Assembly: GCA_002336895.1 (NCBI GenBank)
Contig: DDFC01000032.1
Coordinates: forward strand, 559,904-623,903
Length of the DNA: 64,000 nt
Direction of reading: 5' to 3'
Origin: Verrucomicrobiaceae bacterium UBA1938
GTDB taxonomy: Bacteria; Verrucomicrobiota; Verrucomicrobiia; Verrucomicrobiales; Verrucomicrobiaceae
This document shows, piece by piece, positions 55,301 through 61,550 of this stretch. A model generated the notes under the pieces. It ran no database searches. It saw nothing but the letters and a program-made list of their open reading frames with translations, and was not told the origin of the DNA. The stretch's first letter is position 1, and each line of letters opens with the position of its first letter. The translations under genes were made by a program, and so were the position numbers.

Positions 55301-56790
55301 CCTACTTCTACAGCATCGGCTCGGCCTACGACACGCTCGCAGGCGGAGATGCGGCACACACCTTCACCACCCCACCCGTGGCAGGCAGCACACCCAACAC
55401 CCGCGTCTGGGTTCTTGGAGATGCAGGCACCGGCACTTCCAGCCAGACCAGCGTGCGAGACGCCTTCTACACCTGGACCGGCGGCCGGGATCCAAACCTC
55501 GTGCTCGAGCTTGGCGACAACGCCTACAATTCCGGTCTCGACAGCGAGTTCCAGACCAAAGTCTTCGACATCTACGGCAGCCTCATGAAGCGCGTGCCCT
55601 TCTGGTCATGCCTCGGCAATCACGAAACCAACCAGGCGACTTCGTTTGTCGACACCTATCCCTATTTCTCGGTCTACACCTTCCCGAAGAATGGCGAATG
55701 CGGCGGCGTGGCCTCTGGCTCGGAGCATTACTACTCCTTCGACTACGGCAACATCCACTTCATCACCCTGGACTCGATGACCGCCAGCCGTTCCCCTTCG
55801 GGAGCCATGGCCACCTGGCTCAAAAATGATCTCGCCAGCACCACCCGCACCTGGATCATCTGCATCTTCCATCACCCGCCCTACACCAAAGGCTCTCACA
55901 ATTCGGACACCGAGACCGAGCTCATGGAAATGCGCGCCAACATTCTCCCCATTCTGGAGAATGGCGGCGTCGATCTCGTGCTCTGTGGTCACAGCCACTG
56001 CTATGAGCGCTCCTATCTTCTGGATGGCCATTACGGACTCTCCAGCACACTCACAGCAGCGATGAAGAAAAACGCAGGCGACGGCCGCACCTCAGGAAAC
56101 GGGGCCTACATCAAGCCGCTGACGGGTCCGCGCGACCACTTCGGCGCAGTTTACAGCGTCACCGGCTCCGCAGGTCAGATCAGCGGCGGCTCGCTGAATC
56201 ACCCTGCTCATTTCGTCAGCTTGAACAATCTCGGCTCCTTGGTGCTGGACGTGAATGGCAACCGGCTCGACGCCACCTTCCTGCGCGAGAATGGCGCGAT
56301 CAATGACTCCTTCACTCTCATCAAACAAGGCGCCGCAGATTCCGACGGTGACGGCCTGACGGACGAATTCGAAATCGCCAACGGCCTCAACCGCACCAGC
56401 TCCTCCGACTCCACCACGGACAGCGATGGAGACGGCGTCAGCAACCTGGTGGAATTCGCTTTCGGCACCAATCCCAACAGCAGCGACCCAGGAAAGCTCG
56501 TGGTTTCAAACGGCACGATCGTCAGCCGCGGCCAGCCGGATGTCTCGATCACCAGCACGGATACGAGCGTCGACTTCCGCGCCGACTTCTGCCGCAGAAA
56601 AGATCAGTCCACAGCTGGCCTCACCTACACCGTGCAGTTCAGCTCGGACCTCACCACCTGGCAGTCCAGTACCGTGACTCCCACCGTCATTGCAGACGAC
56701 GGCATCTATGAGGTGGTCACCGTCAAATACCCCTTCTTCATCAACGGCCAGAAGGCCCGGTTCTTCCGGGTCACGGTCACTCCCAACTGA
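49297..56790 (+). CDS. Giant exported protein: LamG, Ig-like repeats, two metallophosphoesterases
   Basis: 2497 residues with signal peptide. Order: ENFDSMG module (about 30-230); LamG 1 (239-455); Ig-like (489-577); LamG 2 (582-798); Ig-like (832-925); phosphoesterase 1 (978-1258; VPDTQFYS, HMGDIVQ, PGNHDFG, CGHVNGEG); three Ig-like (1339-1618); second ENFDSMG module (1623-1837); Ig-like (1840-1933); purple-acid-phosphatase-type FN3 and phosphoesterase 2 (1938-2240; LGDAGTG, LELGDNAYN, GNHET, FHHPPY, CGHSHCYER, all ligands present); calcium-binding DSDGDGLTDEFE-type repeats (2348-2398); C-terminal beta domain. Phosphoesterase 1 has Asn where GHxH has its second His. Likely a cell-surface or secreted phosphatase; substrate unknown. 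Ser/Thr-rich sequence and the internal duplications are its main oddities. Confidence 0.85.
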   Translation: MIPSRLTALFLAAMTCTSALHAANFNGIFVENFDSMGTSGTTPPSGWSVYGAFGGSSTTWTSSIPATGVAGGTQTTSVTAATAYTATSNTNGFNYATSTATGDRSLGTSPTTGAGVALQLSLTNTTGASLNSVQISYDTRAFTAATSANELPGYWLFYSLDNGTTWTNVSATNPTITTVPNTAGSYVTAPATITLGSAWASSGTLLLRWVDDNAQQTSPDQVIGLDNVTISLPVTTSSNQALLFNSNRYITMGAATATLGASNLTLECWFKRTGSGTATSTGTGGVTNAIPLVTKGRAEADGSNVDCNYFFGIDASTNKLCADFEAQAGVSGITAGQNYPIIGSTVIQNDTWYHAAVTYDTSTYTWNLYLNGVLDATFTNPTGAAPRNDSIQHFGIGTAMTSTGAAAGWFQGVIDEVRVWNIARTGTQIAASKSSEITAATTGLLARYGMNEGTGTSVSNTVGTAGAPRGTLTNSPMWINGAPFNANIAPTAALTAPATGTTATVSAGVSLTATASDTDGTVAQVEFLRDGSVIGTVTSSPYTFTDSTVTAGVHTYAARATDNGGAATTSSTVTVSVLTSATKTALLFDGVNDYVTMGVAPELNAGGPPSNGFTLECWFRKEGTGVTSSSGNGGVTGVPLFGKGRGEAENSNVDCNYFFGINTSGLLVADFEAYPATGITGGQNYPITGSNTPITNNVWHHAAATYDGNSATWTLYLDGVSVGTATAAAGALPRYDSIQHFGIGAAFTSTGVAEGAFAGRIDEVRVWNYARSANEIAGAKDYEIASATGLIGRYGLNEGTGTTTANSVGTGAPVGTMTNGPLWVDGAAFTPNILPTVSLDAPTAAYTGTAPATVHFAATASDSDGSITKVEFYNGSTKVGESNSAPFAYDWTTVAAGDYTLSARAIDNQGGTATSPTVSITVSPNPNKAPVIALTAPADNASGLGSITNLNVSLSDPEGDAMTVTFYGRKTTPSTPGADFSFIAVPDTQFYSENTGRNASGGSSGAVVSLFNAQTQWMVDNRSTRNIAFVSHMGDIVQNGDTYQQEWINADGAMKKIESQTNTLRAYGIPWGGAPGNHDFGTGGGTGTTTYYNQYFGTSRWAGRNYYGGNFGTNNNSNYEFFSASGLDFIVIHLEYNAGAVSSYQAQLDWADALLKAYPNRRAIVTSHWIVNTGNPATFSTQGQAIYDNLKDNPNLFLMLCGHVNGEGRRSDTYQGRTVYSILQDYQDIVDGGRAFMRIYTFSPTNNQITVESYSPVLNRAVNASDSVPSWTAAYTLPYNMQSSLTDWVPLGTANVSAGGTSASLNWTGLEAGGSYEWYATVTDTINTATSTTRRFSTAANSLPSVAITSPADSSGVALNTTINITASASDTDGTVAKVEFFDADTKLGEDTSAPYSFAWNGAASGNHTLTAVATDNSGGSTLSSPITLSVNNLPPTVALTEPDPGEVFDAPASIYMTADATDSDGTVAKVEYYANGTKVGEATTSPYAFFWNNVYTGSYTLTAKAIDNGGASTTSAVRTVSVTNIDNVAPTAAITSPAGGVAYAGGITITASAADTDGTITKVEFFNGSTKLGESTTAPYSLLWSSVAVGTYTLTVTSTDNDGAATTSAPVTINVQAAPLSFSENFDSMGASGTSAPSGWSMKNANSGTTNATWTDSIPIPGNGTNSVSAMVAASGALTASSAPSATNNNGYNAQGASTTDRVFCTSPTSVAGVAIQWQLSNTGSTTITALNIGYDTRRYTAASTANELPGYWLFYSLDNGTTWTNVSDLNPTLSGSGVQVPNTVGVTTITPAYFTLSSGWAAGSTLLLRWVDDNAVATSPDQIIGLDNVTLTAAGAQIGSAPAVSLTAPLTADAFTALASINIAASASDTDGTITKVEFYNGATKLGESSTSPYGYAWSGVTSGSYSLTARATDNDGNITISSAVAITVNAAPGSGTLTRAAYLQQAGPTTMTIRWRSSQSIVGRVRYGSSTASLTSSADETAAATDHEVTLTGLTPGTTYFYSIGSAYDTLAGGDAAHTFTTPPVAGSTPNTRVWVLGDAGTGTSSQTSVRDAFYTWTGGRDPNLVLELGDNAYNSGLDSEFQTKVFDIYGSLMKRVPFWSCLGNHETNQATSFVDTYPYFSVYTFPKNGECGGVASGSEHYYSFDYGNIHFITLDSMTASRSPSGAMATWLKNDLASTTRTWIICIFHHPPYTKGSHNSDTETELMEMRANILPILENGGVDLVLCGHSHCYERSYLLDGHYGLSSTLTAAMKKNAGDGRTSGNGAYIKPLTGPRDHFGAVYSVTGSAGQISGGSLNHPAHFVSLNNLGSLVLDVNGNRLDATFLRENGAINDSFTLIKQGAADSDGDGLTDEFEIANGLNRTSSSDSTTDSDGDGVSNLVEFAFGTNPNSSDPGKLVVSNGTIVSRGQPDVSITSTDTSVDFRADFCRRKDQSTAGLTYTVQFSSDLTTWQSSTVTPTVIADDGIYEVVTVKYPFFINGQKARFFRVTVTPN

Positions 56791-56824
56791 GGTCTGAAAA
56801 CACCCTCCACACCACTCCACTGAC

Positions 56825-57433
56825 ATGAAGCGTCTTCTCCTCGCACTCGTCTTTGTGCTGCCCGGCTTCCACCCTGCCGCCCATGCGGCCGTCATCTACA
56901 GCGGTCTGCAAAACATCGCCATCCCCGCCACCTTTGACGGTGTTTACATCAACATCGACAACGCCGCCACCAGCTCCTCCACCATCACCGGCTGGGACAT
57001 CAATCCATTCTTTGGTGGTGCGGGCATCGCCAACAGCTCAGCCTTTCAGCCGGCCCGCACCGGCACGGGCAATAGCGATCCCATTGTGAATTTGAACGGC
57101 GGAGATATCGTCGGCAGCACGCTGAACTTCTCCTCCGGCTTCGGCGGCTCGGGCGATCCGGTTTCCCACCTCGGCACAGGCCCGGGTCAGTTTGCACCCG
57201 GGCAGGAGGGTTACCTTGGCTTTCGCTTCTACACAGACTCCAGCTCGGGCCCCTACTATGGCTGGATGCGCGTCATCCTCACGGCCAATTCCTCGGGCGG
57301 TCTGATCGAAGACTGGTCCTATGACGACAGCGGCTCCGCCATCACCATTCCTATCACAGCCGCTCCTGAGCCTTCACGTGCGCTCTTCCTCATGCTGGGC
57401 TGCCTTGCCGCCGGTTTCCGTCGGCGGCGTTGA
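56825..57433 (+). CDS. PEP-CTERM sorted exported protein
   Basis: 202 residues with a signal peptide (MKRLLLALVFVLPGFHPAAHA). The C-terminus is a PEP-CTERM signal: APEPSRALFLML, a hydrophobic stretch, then GFRRRR. Such proteins are processed by exosortase and are typical of Verrucomicrobia making exopolysaccharide. The middle part is beta-rich and Gly/Ser-rich with no known catalytic motif. It follows the giant gene by 34 bp and probably shares its transcript. No exosortase gene lies in the window. Confidence 0.85.
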   Translation: MKRLLLALVFVLPGFHPAAHAAVIYSGLQNIAIPATFDGVYINIDNAATSSSTITGWDINPFFGGAGIANSSAFQPARTGTGNSDPIVNLNGGDIVGSTLNFSSGFGGSGDPVSHLGTGPGQFAPGQEGYLGFRFYTDSSSGPYYGWMRVILTANSSGGLIEDWSYDDSGSAITIPITAAPEPSRALFLMLGCLAAGFRRRR

Positions 57434-57434
57434 G

Positions 57435-57983
57435 TCACCTCATGGCCTTCTTCAGTTCCCACGCCAGCTCCTGAGGCGTCCAGGCATTGCCCACAAAGAC
57501 GTGCTGCACCCGGCCTTCGGCGTCGATCACCACCGTGCGCAGGTTGTGATCGATCAGCCCGTCTTTCGTCCTGACCTCAAGGCCAAACCACGCACCCATC
57601 CGGCTCAGAACATCCGGCTTGGCTGTGGCAAAGGTCCACCGCGCAGCATCCGCGCCATGGGCTCTGGCATACGCCAGCAGCTTCTCAGGCGTGTCATGTT
57701 CAGGATCAAATGAGAGTGAGAGCAGATGCCAGTTTTTATCCCCGCTCATTTCACGCTGCACGGTCGCAAAGTGCGCCGTCATTCTCGGGCAGTAGTCCGC
57801 CAGCGCGCAGCGGGTGAAGATGAAAGTCAGCGCCAGCGCCTGTCCTTTAAACTGGCTCAGCTTCATATCTCTCCCATTTTGATCTGTGAGGGTGCAGTCT
57901 GGCACGGAGTCTCCCGTGGTCAGGGCCGCAGCCTCAGACACGGCCAGCACGGTGCACATCACCAGACATGAGAGCAGTTTCAT
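57435..57983 (-). CDS. SCO1/SenC family protein
   Basis: 182 residues from the ATG at 57983 (signal peptide MKLLSCLVMCTVLAVSEAAA). The thioredoxin-like fold is seen in GDSVPDCTLTDQNGRDMKLSQFKGQALALTFIFTRC, and the copper site in TRCALADYCP with His in GLIDHNLRTV. The cysteines are spaced C-x5-C instead of the classical C-x3-C, a variant found in some SCO relatives. A role in copper delivery or redox protection fits its position divergent from a multicopper oxidase. The stop is 1 bp from that of the convergent PEP-CTERM gene. Confidence 0.8.
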   Translation of the reverse strand: MKLLSCLVMCTVLAVSEAAALTTGDSVPDCTLTDQNGRDMKLSQFKGQALALTFIFTRCALADYCPRMTAHFATVQREMSGDKNWHLLSLSFDPEHDTPEKLLAYARAHGADAARWTFATAKPDVLSRMGAWFGLEVRTKDGLIDHNLRTVVIDAEGRVQHVFVGNAWTPQELAWELKKAMR

Positions 57984-58083
57984 GTCATACCACTGCATCA
58001 GCCTGCCGGATGCATAAGCAACAGTTTTGACACAGGCACCGCCTTGCTCCTGCGGGGCGCTTCCTGCACTACCCTTGTCTCTT

Positions 58084-59652
58084 ATGCGGTCGGTCGTCGT
58101 TTTCAGCATGGTGTTTGCCGGGTTTGCGTCTCAGATGCTCGCCCAGATCCCTGCCGTCAAACCCACCGTGACCCCTGAGATGGGAGACGCCGGCGGCAAA
58201 CTTTTTGGCAAGCCACCTGATCCCGCCAAAACACGCCGCTACTACATCGCCGCAGAGCCGGTGCAGTGGGACTACGCCCCTTTGGGAAATGATCCCGTCT
58301 GCGGCCGGATCCTGCCGCCGCCAGTTCAAGACCACCGGCCGGTCAACAAGCTGCGCTACGTGCAGTACACCGACGCCACCTTCACTGCCAGGGTCTTCCC
58401 CACCGAGCGCCTGGGCATCCTCGGCCCCGTGCTGCGCGGCGTGGTCGGGGAGACGCTGGCGGTCACTTTCCTGAACCGCACCCCACAGCCTCTCTCCATG
58501 CACCCTCACGGAGTGCTCTATGACAAGGACAATGAGGGCGCTCACTATCAGCCAGACCCCGGGCTTGGCTCCGCCATCGCACCCGATGCCAGATTCACTT
58601 ATGTCTGGCAGCTTGATGAGGCATCAGGCCCGTCTCCTTCCGAGCCCAGCTCCAAAGGCTGGCTGTATCACAGCCATGTCACCGGCGACAGCGAGGTGAA
58701 CCAGGGCCTCGTCGGTTTCATCATCGTCACCGACCCCAAGCGTGCACGCCCCGACGGCACCCCGGCGGATGTGGACCGGGAGATGGCCGGCCTCTTCATG
58801 ATCTTCGATGAAAGCGGCCTCGATGCCGATGCTCTTGAGGCTCTGGAATACGCCAACCTCCCTGGTGCCAAATCTCAGCAGCGCAGTTGGGCCGAAACTC
58901 AGCAGGTCATCGAAGCAGGAAGCCGCCACTGCATCAACGGACTTGTCTTTGGCAATCTGATCGGCCAGGACATGAATGAAGGCGAGCGCGTGCGCTGGTA
59001 TCTCTTTGGCCTGGGTTCCGAAGACGACTTCCATACCGCGCACTGGCACGGCGCACGCGTCATGGAGGATGCCCGCCGCCGCACCGATGTGGTCGAGTTG
59101 CTGCCCGCCTCCATGAAAGTAGCCGACATGACAGCATCCAGCCCTGGCTCCTGGCTTTATCACTGCCATGTGGCGGAACACATGCTGGAGGGCATGTACG
59201 CCCGCTACATCGTCCATCCCAAAACGAGCCAGGGAGCCAGTCGTGAGCCAGCATCAGCCTTCTTCGGCGTTTCACCGGGCGAGTCCATGCGCATCAGCCA
59301 TGCTGAAATCTTGGACAGCACAAAGCTGCGGCTGGCAGGTACAGTCACAGTCTTTGAGGCTTTTTCTATTTTCAATCAGCCGCTCAGCCTTGAACTAAGC
59401 GGCCAGCCTCTGCCATTTCAGCCGGACCGCACCGGCCTCGCTTCCAGCGGACAGAGCACGCTGCGCATCCGCAACGTCAACCCTTACGGCATCGTCTATG
59501 GCGGAAAGATGGAGTTCGAAATCCTCCTGCAAGGCCCCACCTGGCAGCCCGTCATCGCAAAGCTGAACCCCTCTAAAAACATGCTGGTTAAGCTCCGCGT
59601 GGGCGGAGCCCTTCATCAAACCCAAGCCCGGCCGGTTGTGGTGCCGCCTTGA
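58084..59652 (+). CDS. Exported multicopper oxidase
   Basis: 522 residues from the ATG at 58084 (signal peptide MRSVVVFSMVFAGFASQMLA). Copper motifs are all present: HPHGVLYDKDNEG and WLYHSHV in the first half, HTAHWHG and LYHCHVAEHMLEGMYA in the second (T1 His-Cys-His with axial Met). The first motif resembles ceruloplasmin-type sequences more than laccases of the CueO type. It oxidises a metal ion or phenolic compound with O2; the substrate is unknown. It diverges from the SCO1-like gene 100 bp away. Confidence 0.88.
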   Translation: MRSVVVFSMVFAGFASQMLAQIPAVKPTVTPEMGDAGGKLFGKPPDPAKTRRYYIAAEPVQWDYAPLGNDPVCGRILPPPVQDHRPVNKLRYVQYTDATFTARVFPTERLGILGPVLRGVVGETLAVTFLNRTPQPLSMHPHGVLYDKDNEGAHYQPDPGLGSAIAPDARFTYVWQLDEASGPSPSEPSSKGWLYHSHVTGDSEVNQGLVGFIIVTDPKRARPDGTPADVDREMAGLFMIFDESGLDADALEALEYANLPGAKSQQRSWAETQQVIEAGSRHCINGLVFGNLIGQDMNEGERVRWYLFGLGSEDDFHTAHWHGARVMEDARRRTDVVELLPASMKVADMTASSPGSWLYHCHVAEHMLEGMYARYIVHPKTSQGASREPASAFFGVSPGESMRISHAEILDSTKLRLAGTVTVFEAFSIFNQPLSLELSGQPLPFQPDRTGLASSGQSTLRIRNVNPYGIVYGGKMEFEILLQGPTWQPVIAKLNPSKNMLVKLRVGGALHQTQARPVVVPP

Positions 59653-59664
59653 GGCCGCTGCAGA

Positions 59665-59997
59665 TCAGATCTCGCCAAAATGCTTCTCACGCATTTGCAC
59701 GATGGCGTCGAGCATCCGGTCCGCCTCGTTGCGCAGTTTGGCATCCAGGCTTGAGGCGCTGCGGTTGTAGCGGCGGAAGAGAAGCTTCAGCTGCGCCTTC
59801 ACCTCGTCCTTGGACATCTTGGGAGTGATTCCGCACATTTCTTCAGGGCTCTTGGGTGGCTCCGCCTTGGCGGCGGCGGCGGAGACTTTGCTGACTTTGT
59901 CCAGCAGCGTGCCCTCTTTGGCGGCGGCTGGTTTGGCCTCGGTGGCTTTGGCTGAGCTGCCGAGAGACTTGGAGAGAGATTTGAGGATCTTGAACAT
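59665..59997 (-). CDS. Small helical protein of the Hsp70 operon
   Basis: 110 residues. An Ala/Lys-rich N-terminal half (about 1-55) precedes a predicted helical C-terminal half (MSKDEVKAQLKLLFRRYNRS, then LRNEADRMLDAIVQMREKHF). That half loosely resembles the helical segment following some J domains in planctomycete and cyanobacterial J proteins (RxN... E(A)xRMLxxIxExR). There is no J domain and no HPD tripeptide. It lies 28 bp downstream of the Hsp70 gene on the same strand. Function unknown; an Hsp70 partner is plausible. Confidence 0.5.
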   Translation of the reverse strand: MFKILKSLSKSLGSSAKATEAKPAAAKEGTLLDKVSKVSAAAAKAEPPKSPEEMCGITPKMSKDEVKAQLKLLFRRYNRSASSLDAKLRNEADRMLDAIVQMREKHFGEI

Positions 59998-60025
59998 GAG
60001 GTTGGCTCCTTCAGTGGCTGGCGGT

Positions 60026-61516
60026 TTACTCGATGCGCATGGCGCGAAGATGATGACTGCGGCGCTTCAGCTCCTCGTCGGAGAGCACTCCTGCGCCCTT
60101 GTAGGTCACGGCCACTTCCTTGCTGCGACCGGACTGCTTGTCCACCACCAGCGCACGCACGCGCTGGTTCTCATCATAGCTGAAAGTCACCGCCACTTCG
60201 CACCCCTTCGGGCGGTTTGGCGGCACATCCAGCGTCAGGCGGCCGATGACATCGACAAACTTCGCGTCTTCATCCTCCCCTTGGGTGATGTCCACCTCGA
60301 TCACGCGCTCGTTGTCCTCGGAGGTCTGGTACACCTGCGTGCGCGAGCACGGGATTGGCGTGTTCTTCGGGATCACGATGGAGTTCATCAGCTTCTCCTC
60401 CTTCGTCTTCGCGTTGTACACCATGGCCAGCGTGCCGTAGCTCGCGTTGCACACTTCCTGGATGCGGGAGGACTTCTTGGCAAACAGCGCCGCACCCAGC
60501 GCCACGCACTCATCCACGTTGCCGCAGGACTTCGGCGTCTTGCCGAAGATTTTCTCCAGCATGGACTTCACTTTCGGGATGCGCGTGGAGCCGCCCACCA
60601 GCACGACGTGGTCGATGTCCGAGGGCTTCAGCTTCGCGGAGTCCAGCGCCTGCTCCACCAGGAAGACCGAGCGGGTCAGCATGTTGCGGATCATCTTCTC
60701 AAACTGGTCGCGGCTCAGGTCGATGCGCGCGATGCCGCTGTTCGTGTCGTTCGCCACGGTGTCGTTCACACGCTGCAGCTTGGAGAGCATCTTCTTGGCG
60801 TCTTCCGTGGCCTGCAGCACACGGCGGCGGTGGCGTTCGCCGCTGTAGAGCGCCGCTCCGGTCTGCTTCTTGTACTGCTCCTCGTAGGCTTCCAGCAGGA
60901 TGTCGTCAAAGTTGCTGCCGCCCAGGTGGCGTGCGCCTTCGGAGGTCAGGATCTTGATGCTGTCTCCATCCACATCCAGGATCGTCGTGTCCAGCGTACC
61001 ACCGCCCATGTCAAACACCAGGATGCGCCCCTTCACCCCTTGGGAGTGGGCGTAATAAACAGCCGCCGCTGTCGGTTCGTTCACCAGCCGCCTCACCTTC
61101 ATCCCGGCCATTTCAGCGGCGGCGATGGTGCTCTTGCGGGCCAGTTCGTTGAAGTTCGCCGGCACGGTGATCACCACTTCGTTGATGTCTCCGCAGATTT
61201 TGGAGCAGTCGCGCTTCAGCTTGGAAAGGATCAGCGCGGAGATTTCCGCCGGGGTCCATTTCTTGCCGTCGATCTCCACCAGATGCTCCGGATCGTCCAT
61301 GTAGCGCTTGATCTGAAAAATCGTGCGGTCGGGCTCTCCACCATCACGCGCAGCACTGCCCACCAGTTTCACATCTTCATGAGACTCAAAGAACACCACC
61401 GATGGCGTCAGGCGCTCGCCGTCGGCATTGGGCACGATTTCCGGATTGCCATCAGGTTTGAGATAAGCCAGCCCGGAAAGGGTGGTGCCTAGATCGATTC
61501 CAACGTATTCAGCCAT
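60026..61516 (-). CDS. Hsp70 family chaperone lacking the C-terminal lid
   Basis: 496 residues from the ATG at 61516. ATPase motifs: YVGIDLGTTLSGLAYL (phosphate 1), VNEPTAAAVYYA, ILVFDMGGGTLDTTIL (phosphate 2), and VVLVGGSTRIPKV (adenosine). The nucleotide domain covers about residues 1-385, followed by a beta substrate-binding domain of about 100 residues (IPKNTPIPCSRTQVYQT, RLTLDVPPNRPKGCEVAVTFSYDENQ). DnaK has about 640 residues; the helical lid is essentially missing, ending RRSHHLRAMRIE. It lies between a GrpE-like coiled-coil gene (34-bp gap) and a small helical gene (28 bp). Probably a specialised chaperone, not DnaK. Confidence 0.85.
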   Translation of the reverse strand: MAEYVGIDLGTTLSGLAYLKPDGNPEIVPNADGERLTPSVVFFESHEDVKLVGSAARDGGEPDRTIFQIKRYMDDPEHLVEIDGKKWTPAEISALILSKLKRDCSKICGDINEVVITVPANFNELARKSTIAAAEMAGMKVRRLVNEPTAAAVYYAHSQGVKGRILVFDMGGGTLDTTILDVDGDSIKILTSEGARHLGGSNFDDILLEAYEEQYKKQTGAALYSGERHRRRVLQATEDAKKMLSKLQRVNDTVANDTNSGIARIDLSRDQFEKMIRNMLTRSVFLVEQALDSAKLKPSDIDHVVLVGGSTRIPKVKSMLEKIFGKTPKSCGNVDECVALGAALFAKKSSRIQEVCNASYGTLAMVYNAKTKEEKLMNSIVIPKNTPIPCSRTQVYQTSEDNERVIEVDITQGEDEDAKFVDVIGRLTLDVPPNRPKGCEVAVTFSYDENQRVRALVVDKQSGRSKEVAVTYKGAGVLSDEELKRRSHHLRAMRIE

Positions 61517-61550
61517 AACAATGTGTGTGTGAAAGATTCCGGATGCGGTG

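Noticed and set aside
49297..56790. Several separate genes or a frameshifted gene
   Set aside because: One frame is open without a stop for 2497 codons and the domain order is continuous from signal peptide to C-terminus.
59810..61492. Long open frame opposite the Hsp70 gene
   Set aside because: It is antisense to a complete Hsp70 with all ATPase motifs, a common artefact of Hsp70 codon usage.
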